Source: Arcicella sp038230735 (GTDB lineage Bacteria > Bacteroidota > Bacteroidia > Cytophagales > Spirosomataceae). Taken from it: DNA of 64,000 nucleotides. The stretch covers positions 1 to 64,000 of the forward strand of contig JBBRMR010000009.1 in the NCBI GenBank assembly GCA_038230735.1, read 5' to 3'. Below, piece after piece: positions 9,014 through 18,442 of the stretch (the stretch's first letter is position 1; each line of letters begins with the position of its first letter). The position numbers and the translations under genes were made by a program. The notes beneath the pieces were generated by a model. It worked only from the letters and a program-made list of their open reading frames with translations, did no database searches and was not told where the DNA came from.

Positions 9014-9292
9014 TTAATTATTAGTTTTTTCCTCTACTTTTCTGGCAGTTCTATTTACTGAACGCTTGATTTTCTTGCCTGTACGTTTGGTAGCCATTTT
9101 CACATCATGACCCGCTTCTTTGGCTTCTTCTCCTACTTTATTAGCTCCTTTTTTCACTGAACGTTTAACACTCCTTCCTGCCTGTTTAGTTTTTTCAACG
9201 GATTTGTCCAATTTCTGACCTGCCGTTTCTTGAGCGAAAGTTGCTGCCGAAACAGCCATAAATAGTGCGAATGATAAAATTACTTTTTTCAT
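9014..9292 (-). CDS. Small secreted basic repetitive protein
   Basis: The 92-aa product has a clear Sec signal peptide (MKKVILSFALFMAVSAATFA, cleavage before Q). The mature part is about 70 residues, very rich in Lys and Arg with Ala, Gly and Val, arranged as imperfect 11-residue-like helical repeats (KQAGRSVKRSVKKGANKVG, MATKRTGKKIKRSVNRTARK). The periodicity suggests an amphipathic or extended alpha helix. The basic character would suit binding of lipopolysaccharide, DNA or polyphosphate, but that is speculation. Transcribed alone with its own terminator. Confidence 0.75.
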   Translation of the reverse strand: MKKVILSFALFMAVSAATFAQETAGQKLDKSVEKTKQAGRSVKRSVKKGANKVGEEAKEAGHDVKMATKRTGKKIKRSVNRTARKVEEKTNN

Positions 9293-9450
9293 GTTTGTTG
9301 TTATTGTTTAATTACTTACTCAAAATATAAAAAAAGTAAACCAAGCTATATACATTATCACATGAGCAAAATATTCCCCAAAAGATATGTATTAGTAAAT
9401 ATTAACCAATGATAATTTATCAATTCCCCATTTTCTAAGAACAACATTCA

Positions 9451-11726
9451 CTATTCATGAAAATAAATATTGAAAGTTGCTCCTTGCCCCTCCTTACCGA
9501 TGGCTTCAATAAAACCGCCATTCGCTTCCGCAATTTTCTTACAAATAGATAAACCAATACCTGAACCACTATATTGCTTACTATGCAAACGATGAAATAC
9601 TTTGAAAATATCCTGGTTATAGGTACTGCTAAAACCTATTCCGTTGTCCTCAACCGTAATTTTATGATATTGACTGAGTGATTTATCTTTCAGAAAATTC
9701 ATATCCTTATCTTTAATGGCATTAGCCTTTATAATTATTATTGAGGGAATTCCTGATTTGGCAAATTTCAAAGAATTACTAATAAGATTAATAAACAACT
9801 GTCTAATCTGAAAAGGAATTCCTTTGATAATTGGTAGTTTGGATACTTCAACGCTGGCATACTTTTCTTCAATCTCTTCTTTCAATTCCATTAATACCTC
9901 TTTTATAATAACATTCAAATCTACATCGACAAATGGATTATCTTTATTCAATATTTTGGTATATGATAGGAGGTCTTCAATCAAAAGCTGCATCCTACTT
10001 GCCGACGACTGCATACGAGCAATATTAACTTTTACACTCTCTGGAATTTCTTTGCCTTGTTTTTCTAAAATAACTGAAGCGTACATCTGAATTTTTCGCA
10101 AGGGTTCTTTCAAATCGTGTGTACTTATCCAGTTCATATTTGCTAACTCTTCATTGGCTTTGAATAATTTTTCGTTCAAAGTCAAATAGCGAGTTTCTTC
10201 TTCTTTCAAATCTGCCAAGTGCAATTTGTGTTGTATGGTAGAACAAATTACCGCAGCCGCATTTATTTCTGGTTTCAACCATTCCTTACTCTGATAACGA
10301 ACAGATTGTTTCCAAGTATCAAAAGATTTGCGAGGCGTTAATGACTTAGCATCTTGGTTAAGTAATATGGCATTATGTGGGTCTCCGCCCCAATTAACGG
10401 TTTTTTCAATTTCTCGGCGTGTCCATAATACACAGTTTTCAGAAGTTGAATCTAAGGGCAAATAAAATACTCCGGCCACAGTATCACTCAATTTTTCAGC
10501 TTCTAAATAGCTATCAACAAGTTTGGCCGTATATAAATTCCCTTTTTCTGCCTGTAAAGAAAGGTGTTTTAATAAGCGACGAATATCTTTTTCTGGAGGA
10601 AGAATTCCTTCGGAGAAAAGATTATTTTTATAATTGATAACGATACCATCCGCATTTAACAGGTTTTGAGCAAATGCAATTTACTTTCCTCTATAATGGC
10701 ATCTTCTTCTTTGGTTAAAGCGTTGTGAAGTTCACTCAGTTTTTTATCAATGTCTTTCGTAACTTCAAACTCATCCGCAACTTGTCTGACATTGATTTGT
10801 GAGGACAGAAAAACACCTTGCAAATGTGCTGCTAAACGGGTGTAGTATGCAATATGTTTGGGACTGTAATGATGACAAGAAATCAGCCCCCATAATCTTT
10901 TATTATGAATAATAGAAATACAAAAAGTAGCACAAACGCCCATATTTTTGAGGTATTCCGTATGAATGGGCGAAAAGCTACGGAGTGTACTCATGCTCAA
11001 ATCCAGATTTTCTGTGGCGATGCCTCTATCAACCGTCATCAGGGGCGAAGGCTGATATTTAACATCTACAAAAAGACGAATAAGATTGCGTAAATATAAA
11101 TCTCTGGCTTGCGAAGGGATGTCTGTATGCGGATAATTGAGTCCTAAAAATGGTTCTAAGTCTTCTCGCTTACTTTCGGCAAAGACTTCACCATTGTACT
11201 CTTCGTCAAAACGATAAATCATTACTCGGTCAAAACCAGTGATGTCTCGGGTTTCTTCGGCAATACTTTGGCAAAGGTTTTTTAAATTATCAGACCGTTC
11301 TGTATGATAAACAAATCTTTGGGTTTGGATATAAAGGTCGGGTAATTCAATTTTTTCTTAAACTAATATTTCAAATTCAAGCACAATGAAATTATTAGAA
11401 ACGTAGCCCGTAACATTATAGCTTTTATTATCAAAAATAAAAATATATGGTCGAGCAAAACCTTGATTATTATCTTGAAACAAAGATTTAAACCCTTCTA
11501 TTTCTTCATCACTGAAAAATGAATTTAAGGGTTGTCCTAAAATATCAGGGAGAGATTTATTCAAAAAAATCTGAGCATTCTCACTACAATAATTAATGAG
11601 AAAATCGGACCCATCAACACCCAACAAAAAGCCATGCGGTTGAATGCTACCTGGAATATGAATGAGTTCTTGGTCACAACTGGATATCGTTACGGCAGTA
11701 TTATTAGTTAAGTTCTTGATTTGCAT
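9451..11726 (-). pseudogene. bphP: Bacteriophytochrome histidine kinase, broken by one in-frame stop and one frameshift
   Basis: Three pieces together make a normal-length bacteriophytochrome of about 757 residues. Bases 11726-11358 encode the PAS domain with the biliverdin-binding Cys (SCDQELIHIPGSIQPHG), ended by TAA at 11358-11360. The same frame continues with EKIELPDLYIQTQRFVYHTE and the GAF domain (GFDRVMIYRFDE, NYPHTDIPSQARDLY) to 10656. There the frame breaks after LHLLKTC; two bases later another frame resumes as NADGIVINYKNN and runs through PHY, HisKA (STHDLKEPLRKI) and HATPase (NLISNSLKFAK, DNGIGF, SGIGLSICKK) to 9451. The protein should be a red/far-red photoreceptor kinase. As written it cannot be made in one piece. 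Sequencing error is the alternative. Confidence 0.85.
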
Positions 11727-11745
11727 AATCCACTCCTTTTTGTGT

Positions 11746-12327
11746 TTAATTAGATTCAGTAGCGGCTTTACTTTTAAGCCAAAAATCCATCAAATCAAAA
11801 GTTTTGATGGCCGCTGCAATAATTTCATTTTCATGTTGTGGTGATTTGTCCGCTTGGATGCAAAGATTTTCCAAAAAGCTTTTCCAAGTCTTACCCGTTT
11901 CCGCAGCGTAGCCCGTAAAATAATGCGATTGCCCTATGTGTTGCTGTAGATGTCGATTAATGATTTGTCCTCCCAGTGTCGAACCTTCCAAAACGTACAT
12001 CCCTCCCAACGCTGAGGATTCTGTACTGAAATTTTGCCTAAACATTAAATCATTAGGCATCTCAATCATGGATAAATCTTGATGTTGGACTAATAAATCC
12101 ATTTCTAAGAGAGAAGTTTTTTCCCTTTGTTCAATGTTTGGCAACGTATTTTGTAAGATTGGAAACACATTTTTTTCAAAGCCTCGAATAAAACCATAAA
12201 GTTTTTTGAGATAATTGATGTAATCTTCTACCCCAACTGTATCTTGCATTAATAGAAAAGAAAGAGGATTCTGCTCCAATGCTTTATGGGAAGACCTCGT
12301 TTGTGTACGAAGATTTTGTAAAAACAT
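11746..12327 (-). CDS. bphO: Biliverdin-producing heme oxygenase
   Basis: The 193-aa bacterial heme oxygenase opens heme to biliverdin IX-alpha, the chromophore of bacteriophytochromes. The proximal His lies in RTQTRSSHKALEQNP, and the distal helix shows the family pattern GGMYVLEGSTLGGQII. It stops 19 bases before the bacteriophytochrome start and is clearly in its operon. The gene looks intact, in contrast to the photoreceptor, so biliverdin could still be made. It could also serve iron release from heme. Confidence 0.93.
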   Translation of the reverse strand: MFLQNLRTQTRSSHKALEQNPLSFLLMQDTVGVEDYINYLKKLYGFIRGFEKNVFPILQNTLPNIEQREKTSLLEMDLLVQHQDLSMIEMPNDLMFRQNFSTESSALGGMYVLEGSTLGGQIINRHLQQHIGQSHYFTGYAAETGKTWKSFLENLCIQADKSPQHENEIIAAAIKTFDLMDFWLKSKAATESN

Positions 12328-12427
12328 TAAGTTGTTTGAAAATTAAATATTTGATTAAATTATTCGATATAATGAAGCAATATCTAATCCGTGGGTTGTC
12401 AATTAGTAACAAAAGAACAATCACAGT

Positions 12428-12853
12428 TTATTTCATATCTTTCAAATCTATTTGAAGGCAATTCGTCAAGGTATTCTTAAACTCAGTATAACTTGTTGAT
12501 TTTGTCAGATACAGGTCAGCTCCTAAATCGTAAGCGGTCTTGATTTGTTCAGGATGAGATGAAGTAGATAGAATAACAACCTTAACATTTTTCCATAAGG
12601 CAGTTTGTTTTATTTCTTCCAAACATTGAAAACCATTCTTAACGGGCATATTCAAATCAAGAAAAACAATATCTGGGAAATCCGTTGTATTGTTTAGAGC
12701 ATCCAGAAGCAATTGCCCATCGCTATAAACCTCTACCTTAACATCTCCGTTAATATCGGCTAAAGTATTTGTGAAAATATCTGCATCGTCAGCATCATCT
12801 TCGGCAAGAATAATTCTTTTAATTTTGAAGGTTTGCTTATCTGTTGTTTTCAT
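12428..12853 (-). CDS. Single-domain response regulator (Rcp1-like, phytochrome partner)
   Basis: The 141-aa product is a CheY-like receiver domain with no output domain. The acidic pocket is in RIILAEDDADDADIF, the phospho-acceptor Asp in PDIVFLDLNMPVKNG, the switch Ser/Thr in VVILSTSS and the Lys in LYLTKSTSYTEF. Receivers of this long-loop type are the cognate partners of phytochrome kinases in cyanobacteria and Bacteroidota. It is the first gene of the unit (regulator, heme oxygenase, kinase), 100 bp upstream of bphO. With the kinase broken it may be an orphan or serve another kinase. Confidence 0.88.
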   Translation of the reverse strand: MKTTDKQTFKIKRIILAEDDADDADIFTNTLADINGDVKVEVYSDGQLLLDALNNTTDFPDIVFLDLNMPVKNGFQCLEEIKQTALWKNVKVVILSTSSHPEQIKTAYDLGADLYLTKSTSYTEFKNTLTNCLQIDLKDMK

Positions 12854-13313
12854 AATTAGTAAAGAAAATTTTGCTTAGATTTGGTCTGACTGTTGTGACT
12901 AACATTTTTTGGGATGATTTGTTTATAAAATAAAAAAGAGTAATCCTACAAAATTAATTAATTACTTTAATATCATTGATAGAAGTATAATATAATCTTT
13001 TAACATAAAAGTCATTAGTGATTGATACTCAATATTTATTCAATATCAAATATTTATAATTCTCAAATAAAATAAAGGAATATCAAGATTCTTATCTCAT
13101 TGATGAATGACATAAGAATATTCGACAATCAGCGGTAAACAGTACATCCGATTTAAAAGAGAAGAGTCAGTCATTCTAAAAATAAGAAACTATTTTTAGA
13201 AACAAAGTATATATACCAAATAAGCAACTAATAGAGGTTTTTCTGGTAAGGTCGAAATAGTAGTAATTACCAAAGTGTGTCTTCTAATAACTTTGAAATC
13301 TTTATTATCGTGA
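12854..13313. other. 460-bp AT-rich intergenic region, no gene found
   Basis: No credible ORF on either strand. The only structure I see is a perfect 9-bp stem, CTAAAAATA at 13176-13184 with TATTTTTAG at 13191-13199. The promoter of the response-regulator unit should lie at the left side, but no TAnnTTTG box could be placed. Confidence 0.5.
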
Positions 13314-13880
13314 TCAGTCAATTTTCAAAGGTGGACCCACCATTTTCATGTCATGGTCAAGGAAAATTTTAGCCATTTCTTGCTGGCTTGGTTCATGGTC
13401 TAAATTAGACATCGTTATAAAAAACTCTTCCAATTTTCCTGCGGGCTGAAACGTTACATTCATTTTGCCTTTTTCAGAAATTTGTGTCCAAGCATGAGGT
13501 ACGTTTCGTGGTAAGAAAATGCTTTCGCCCGTAGTCAAATTGTATTTTTCTTCCCCAACTTGAAAATAATAAAAACCTTCAATAACATAAAAAACTTCGT
13601 CTTGGAACGGGTGAACGTGTAAGGGCGTGCCTCTGCCCTGCGATATAGACGTTTGTTGAAATATTGCCAAGCCACCATCGGTATCTTTCCCAGATATTTT
13701 TACGTCCATAATATTGGAGTTTACGCCTCTCAATTTGATGTGTCCATGAAATCTGCCCTCACCATCTTTTACTTTGAAGCCCTTATTGTCTCTTGAAAAA
13801 AGAGTTTTAATTTCAGCAAAACCTAAAAACGGTGCTGCTAAAATACCGAAAATCGAAGCAATAAAATTTGTTCTTTGCAT
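13314..13880 (-). CDS. Cupin-domain protein, probably exported
   Basis: The 188-aa product starts with a hydrophobic leader (NFIASIFGILAAPFLGFAE). The core is a single cupin barrel with metal ligands in motif 1 (PLHVHPFQDEVFYVIEG) and motif 2 (LPRNVPHAWTQI). Related proteins are quercetinase-like dioxygenases or sugar and small-molecule binding proteins; the reaction cannot be determined. The C-terminus (LFLDHDMKMVGPPLKID type) is typical of Bacteroidota members. Transcribed alone. Confidence 0.82.
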   Translation of the reverse strand: MQRTNFIASIFGILAAPFLGFAEIKTLFSRDNKGFKVKDGEGRFHGHIKLRGVNSNIMDVKISGKDTDGGLAIFQQTSISQGRGTPLHVHPFQDEVFYVIEGFYYFQVGEEKYNLTTGESIFLPRNVPHAWTQISEKGKMNVTFQPAGKLEEFFITMSNLDHEPSQQEMAKIFLDHDMKMVGPPLKID

Positions 13881-14061
13881 GACCTTAGTTTTAGAATGAT
13901 TGAAAAATTTAAGCAGAAATTAATTATTTCTGAAAATATTTTTTGGGTATTATTAAGAGGGATATTTCAAATGTACTAAATTTTGGTGGTGGCTACTAAC
14001 CATTGAGTCAATCGTTAGTAAACGGTCTTCTAAATGCTTTCAGCCCCTCCATTCTTTTCCG

Positions 14062-14069
14062 TATCTTTG
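14062..14069 (+). promoter_or_regulatory. Bacteroidota -7 promoter box TATCTTTG
   Basis: TATCTTTG is 14 bases upstream of ATG 14084, close to the usual short-leader spacing. It excludes the longer in-frame start at 14003. Confidence 0.55.
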
Positions 14070-14083
14070 TCAAAAAAATAACG

Positions 14084-15271
14084 ATGAATCTCAAAATACA
14101 AGAATACATTCAAGCAATAAAAGAAAGCATTTCTAACAATACTTTCATCAAAATATCATTAGGAAATTATAAAGGTTCAGAACAGAATTTGAAAAATATT
14201 TACGTCAAAAGAATTCTGATAAAAAAGGAAGAAAAGCTAAGTTTTACCTACCGTTATAAAACCCGAGACATCGTAAAAAACTATACGATTGCTGAGGGAA
14301 TTACCCTTGTAGAAACGCAATTACAGGAAGGATTTCAGGTAGGAATATTATTCACGGTTACGTTTGAATTAGCGATAGAACAACTTAATAATCAGAAAAT
14401 TGTCTTACGAAAAACAGAATCTTTGGACAAAAAAATAGAGATTTCTTTGGAACATGACCGTACAAAAAAACGACTGATTCAACCTACTGAAAAATTGTAT
14501 TTGCATGAGTTAAAGATTACGGATTTGGAAGGAAATGTTTATAAAAATGCCCAAGATAAATACCGCCAAATTAATCATTATATCGATATTTTGAGTTCTT
14601 TAATCAAAGAATTATCCGCTGATAAACTCAAAAAAGTGGTAGATATGGGTTCAGGAAAAGGGTATTTAACCTTTGCTTTGTACGATTATTTGACCAATAT
14701 TTTGCAAGTAAATTCATCCGTAATTGGCGTAGAATTTCGCCCCGATATGGTGGAATTATGCAACGGAATTGCGGAGAAAACAGGATTTGAAAATTTGAGT
14801 TTCGTACAAGACACCATTGAAGATTATGATAGTACAGACACCAACATTTTGATTGCCTTGCACGCCTGCGATACCGCAACGGATGATGCTATCTACAAAG
14901 GAATATCCGCCCAAGCCGATTTGATTGTGGTTGCCCCGTGCTGTCATAAACAAATCAGGAGGGAAATGGAGAAAAACAAAGCCAAAAACGACTTGGATTT
15001 CCTCATGAAATACGGTATTTTCTTAGAACGCCAAGCCGAAATGGTAACGGACGGAATCAGGGCATTAATCTTAGAATATTTTGGCTATAAAACCAAAGTT
15101 TTTGAATTTATTTCCGATGCTCATACTCCTAAGAATGTGTTAGTTGTAGGCATAAAAGGTAAAATAAATCATAAAAAACAAACGGAGATTTTACCAAAAA
15201 TTAAGGCTACGAAGGAGTATTTTGGGATTGGGTATCATCATTTGGAGAGGCTTTTACTTCCTCAAAATTGA
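14084..15271 (+). CDS. SAM-dependent methyltransferase, METTL25/RRNAD1-like
   Basis: The 395-aa product (MNLKIQEYIQAIKES) has an N-terminal domain of about 150 residues of unknown fold. The C-terminal class I methyltransferase has motif I VVDMGSGKGYLTFALY, an acidic residue in GVEFRPDMVELC, then LIALHACDTATDDAI and VVAPCCHKQIRRE, the signature of the Methyltransf_32 family. In eukaryotes such proteins are linked to RNA or protein methylation; the bacterial substrate is unknown. Its 3' end overlaps the convergent DUF2851 gene by 18 bases. Confidence 0.85.
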   Translation: MNLKIQEYIQAIKESISNNTFIKISLGNYKGSEQNLKNIYVKRILIKKEEKLSFTYRYKTRDIVKNYTIAEGITLVETQLQEGFQVGILFTVTFELAIEQLNNQKIVLRKTESLDKKIEISLEHDRTKKRLIQPTEKLYLHELKITDLEGNVYKNAQDKYRQINHYIDILSSLIKELSADKLKKVVDMGSGKGYLTFALYDYLTNILQVNSSVIGVEFRPDMVELCNGIAEKTGFENLSFVQDTIEDYDSTDTNILIALHACDTATDDAIYKGISAQADLIVVAPCCHKQIRREMEKNKAKNDLDFLMKYGIFLERQAEMVTDGIRALILEYFGYKTKVFEFISDAHTPKNVLVVGIKGKINHKKQTEILPKIKATKEYFGIGYHHLERLLLPQN

Positions 15272-16546
15272 TACGCCCACATTACAACTCAAACAGCGTT
15301 TCTCTAAACAAAAATGATTATACCACTCAATACTCGCTTGCGAATCGAAGGCTGATTTTATGGGCAAATCCATTGATTCCCAGTGCTTTGTGATTTTATT
15401 TTCTTCCGATGGCAATTCTTCCAAAAGCCTGATGGCTTTCTCTAAATATTCCCGATTGTCTTTGTGATTGGCGTAAGAAACCAATAACGGAACGACAGTA
15501 TTTATGACAATATTCTCTACCGAAGCATCACCCAACGTAGGCACATTCCCTTCGGACAATTTTCCAAAAACGTAATGTTTTAGCCAATATTCCGACTGCT
15601 TGATTTTCAAGATTTTACTGAAACTATTCACATCTTCCAGATGAATTAATACCGAAAAAAGATTAGCATTTTCTTGAATAAATTTGGCAAATTGAGCCAA
15701 ACGAACCGTTGGGAAATTGGCAGGACGAAGTCGCAAATATTTCCATTCGTGTTGTCCTAAAATATGATTTTGTAATTGATATTTTGCGTTGAGAAATTGA
15801 AATTCTTTTCGCAAAGAAAAACGATATTCATCCCAATATTCGGGGTTATCTTCGGGATTATTTAAGAAACCCGCCACTCCAAAAATAAGGGCTTCAATTT
15901 GCAGAAGATTATCTCGATGTTTTTGTAAAACTTTCAGAGGCAGATTTTGGGCTAATTGCAAAAATGGCTCGGCATTGAGTTTAAAACCAAAGTTTTTTGC
16001 CAAAACCTGATAAGCCGTTTCTTCCCAATCTGAATTATTTTCTATCAGCGACTCACTGATTATCAAAGACTTATCTTGCAATCTTTTCATCAAAACTTTA
16101 TCCAACATCATCATTTTCTGAATATCATCCACTTCCCTAAACTGATTCTGACAAGGCATTTCAGTTTTAGAATCCATCAAGACGTGGTATTTTTTTAACA
16201 GATTTTTATCCGTTCTTTCCTTCAACGTGAGCGTAGGAATCTTCGTACCATCCTTTCTGAAAATAGGTTTATCATCCTCCCAAACCAAATGTAAAATCAC
16301 GTTTTGGTAAGCCGCATCAGATTGATGTTCGTGCAAGTTCCAATCCGAAGATTTTACGTGAATTTCCACACTCCCCGCCCATTCAACATCACCAATTAAC
16401 AGCCGTGAATCCTGAAAATCTGCCCCAGAATCGGTATTCATCCTACCAATTTTCAGAACTTCAATACGTTCATTATCAGTAGTTTGCAGATTATTTTTAT
16501 CAAAATATTGAAACTGATACAAGAAATGCAAGAAGAATTCAGACAT
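15254..16546 (-). CDS. DUF2851 family protein
   Basis: The 430-aa protein belongs to a family nearly restricted to Bacteroidota. Recognisable conserved blocks are MNTDSGADFQDSRLLIG, WAGSVEIHVKSSDWNLH, YQNVILHLVWEDD and the aromatic C-terminal Cys region (FCLEKRCLSCNVGVSILRK). No signal peptide or membrane segment. The function is not established; the conserved Asp, Glu and His residues of the N-terminal half would fit a nuclease-like metal site, but that is inference. Confidence 0.85.
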   Translation of the reverse strand: MSEFFLHFLYQFQYFDKNNLQTTDNERIEVLKIGRMNTDSGADFQDSRLLIGDVEWAGSVEIHVKSSDWNLHEHQSDAAYQNVILHLVWEDDKPIFRKDGTKIPTLTLKERTDKNLLKKYHVLMDSKTEMPCQNQFREVDDIQKMMMLDKVLMKRLQDKSLIISESLIENNSDWEETAYQVLAKNFGFKLNAEPFLQLAQNLPLKVLQKHRDNLLQIEALIFGVAGFLNNPEDNPEYWDEYRFSLRKEFQFLNAKYQLQNHILGQHEWKYLRLRPANFPTVRLAQFAKFIQENANLFSVLIHLEDVNSFSKILKIKQSEYWLKHYVFGKLSEGNVPTLGDASVENIVINTVVPLLVSYANHKDNREYLEKAIRLLEELPSEENKITKHWESMDLPIKSAFDSQASIEWYNHFCLEKRCLSCNVGVSILRK

Positions 16547-16592
16547 CGGATTTTGTAGTTATATGAGTGGTTATATTTTAGCAAAATTTTAG

Positions 16593-16622
16593 CTTCCCGA
16601 AAATAAAAAAACTTTCGGGAAG
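16593..16622. other. Hairpin in a divergent promoter region
   Basis: CTTCCCGAAA and TTTCGGGAAG form a perfect 10-bp stem between the divergent DUF2851 and patatin genes. Neither side is followed by a U tract, so it is more likely a cis element or attenuator-like structure than a terminator. Confidence 0.45.
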
Positions 16623-16687
16623 TTCAAGTTAAAACGTTAAGAATAAATAGATTTGGGATAAATTGGTTAATATTCCTGAGAGATATT

Positions 16688-16695
16688 TAACTTTG
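16688..16695 (+). promoter_or_regulatory. Bacteroidota -7 promoter box TAACTTTG
   Basis: TAACTTTG lies 36 bases upstream of ATG 16732 and excludes the ATG-like start at 16663. Confidence 0.55.
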
Positions 16696-16731
16696 ATAGC
16701 AAATAAAATTAATTACCAATCACCAATACAA

Positions 16732-17664
16732 ATGAGTAAAATTTTAGTTTTGGCGGGTGGGTCTGTCAAGGGTGCGTATCAAGCGGGGGTAGTGAAAGCT
16801 GTTTTTGAGTCAGGATTTCGTCCTGATGCTATTTATGGTATTTCAGCGGGCAGTATGAATGCGTCATATTTAGTGAATGATTTTGGCAGACAAGTACTTG
16901 AAAATGATGGTAACATAGACCATAAGCAAGCCGCTCTAAACTTGGCAGATTTTTGGGAAAATAACATCAATACTCCTGAAAGTCTGGCACTTAGACGGGG
17001 ATCGTATGATTTAGGAATGAGTGCCATTCGTAGAAATTTTGAGGGATTATTAGACCCAACGCCCTTGAAAGAAATCCTCCACGAAAACATCAATATCCGA
17101 AATCTCAACGCCAGCCCCATTGGTTTGAAAGTGGGTGCCGTTGATATTATCAATGGCAGTATTATTTACGCCGACCCCACTTATGAACATTTTTTGGATT
17201 ACGTAATGGCATCCTCCGCCATTCCAATTTTGATGCCCGTTGTCAATATTGGTGGATTACGAAAAATGGCATTTTTGGACGGTGGTTTGCGGGATGTTGC
17301 TCCCGTTAAAAAAGCCATTCTTGACGGAGCCGAAGAAATCGTGTGTATTGCCTGTCACACCCGCAATATAGACGGTGGTTATTTTGCCTACGGAAACCTA
17401 TTGGCTTTGGTGGATAGAGTGATGGACATTGCCGTGAATGAGTGCCTCAATGCGGATTTAGATTGGGCAGAATTTAGAAATGAATGTCTCCCGTTGGATG
17501 GTTCAATGGGTACTTATGGAATCTTGGAAGGACAAAAAAGAATAAAATTGAAGGTAATCAGACCCGAAAGACCTTTGGAAGTAGATATTCAAAATTTTGA
17601 CAAGGAAGACATCCAACGTATGCTTTTATTGGGTTATCAGCATGGGAGGGAGGAAATGCTTTGA
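16732..17664 (+). CDS. Patatin-like phospholipase
   Basis: The 310-aa product (MSKILVLAGGSVKGAYQAG) is a lipid acyl hydrolase. The oxyanion loop is GGSVKGAYQAG, the nucleophile Ser is in GISAGSMNA (GxSxG) and the catalytic Asp in FLDGGLRDVAP (DGG). The spacing is typical of cytoplasmic bacterial patatins such as RssA-like proteins, with no signal peptide. Start supported by the -7 box at 16688-16695. The tandem TTATCAG array follows immediately after the stop. Confidence 0.92.
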   Translation: MSKILVLAGGSVKGAYQAGVVKAVFESGFRPDAIYGISAGSMNASYLVNDFGRQVLENDGNIDHKQAALNLADFWENNINTPESLALRRGSYDLGMSAIRRNFEGLLDPTPLKEILHENINIRNLNASPIGLKVGAVDIINGSIIYADPTYEHFLDYVMASSAIPILMPVVNIGGLRKMAFLDGGLRDVAPVKKAILDGAEEIVCIACHTRNIDGGYFAYGNLLALVDRVMDIAVNECLNADLDWAEFRNECLPLDGSMGTYGILEGQKRIKLKVIRPERPLEVDIQNFDKEDIQRMLLLGYQHGREEML

Positions 17665-17769
17665 CAGTTATCAGTTATCAGTTATCAGTTATCAGTTATC
17701 AGTTAAAATGAGTCAGGTTTTAAAATAAGAGTTCATTGTAGGACTATTTTTTTTGCTTACTGATAACTG
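17665..17769. repeat. Tandem CAGTTAT heptamer array with an inverted partner
   Basis: Five perfect CAGTTAT units plus a partial sixth run from 17665 to 17705. A single complementary unit, ACTGATAACTG, lies at 17759-17769, giving an inverted pair around an AT-rich spacer. It fills the gap between the convergent patatin and frr genes and could act as a terminator for both. It resembles cyanobacterial short tandemly repeated repetitive sequences. Confidence 0.85.
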
Positions 17770-17778
17770 TTTATTGAA

Positions 17779-18339
17779 TTAGACTGACATAATATCTCTT
17801 TCCTTATCAGCAAAAGTTGATTCTACCTTCGAGATATAACCATTCGTCATGTTCTGAATACGCTCTTCGCCTTCTTTGATGGCATCCTCTGAAACCCCAT
17901 CGGCTTTCAATTTTTTGATGCTACTATTGGCATCTTGACGCACATTTCGGACGTTAATTTTTGCCGTTTCAATTTCTCCTTTCACCCGCTTCACTAAATC
18001 TTTACGTCTTTCTTCGGTCAAGGGGGGAATATTCAAACGGATATTTTCACCGTCATTCATCGGTGAAAGCCCGATGTTTGAATTCCGAATGGCTTTTTCA
18101 CATTCGGGAATCATTTTTTTCTCGAAGGGTTTCACCAGAATCGTTCTGGCATCGGGCGTACTGATGGAAGCCGCACCCGAAAGTGGCGTATTCATGCCGT
18201 AATAATCAACCATAATACCGTCCAACATGGCGGGTGATGATTTTCCTGCACGAATTTTTGATAATTCAATGGCTAAATGTTTCAACGCCCCATCCATGGT
18301 TTCTTTGGCAGCGTCAATATAAAATTCTATTTCCTCCAT
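17779..18339 (-). CDS. frr: Ribosome recycling factor
   Basis: The 186-aa product is full length for RRF, which with EF-G splits post-termination ribosomes. It shows the N-terminal helix (KETMDGALKHLAIELSKIRA), the domain II region (VDYYGMNTPLSGAASISTPD) and the C-terminal helices with LTEERRKDLVKRVKGE. It lies downstream of pyrH on the same strand, the usual pyrH-frr order. Confidence 0.97.
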   Translation of the reverse strand: MEEIEFYIDAAKETMDGALKHLAIELSKIRAGKSSPAMLDGIMVDYYGMNTPLSGAASISTPDARTILVKPFEKKMIPECEKAIRNSNIGLSPMNDGENIRLNIPPLTEERRKDLVKRVKGEIETAKINVRNVRQDANSSIKKLKADGVSEDAIKEGEERIQNMTNGYISKVESTFADKERDIMSV

Positions 18340-18351
18340 TTTTATTGAAAA

Positions 18352-18442
18352 GTTGTGATTTAGTGAATGAGTGATTTAGAGATTTAGGGAATTGAGCAGT
18401 ATTTTGTGTTCTAATAATCACAATTCACTAAATCACTAAATC
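18352..18442. repeat. Intergenic inverted repeat of GATTTAGTGA-type units
   Basis: The left arm is TGTGATTTAGTGAATGAG plus GTGATTTAGAGATTTAG. The right arm is CAATTCACTAAATCACTAAA. It occupies the pyrH-frr gap, so it would be transcribed within the operon and could form a hairpin in the mRNA. Confidence 0.7.

Noticed and set aside
13176..13199. Perfect 9-bp stem in the 12.9-13.3 kb gap as an ncRNA
   Set aside because: A short A/T stem alone in an AT-rich gap is expected by chance and has no promoter or T tract.
17665..17769. Tandem CAGTTAT array as a CRISPR array
   Set aside because: Units are seven bases with no spacers, and no cas genes are near.
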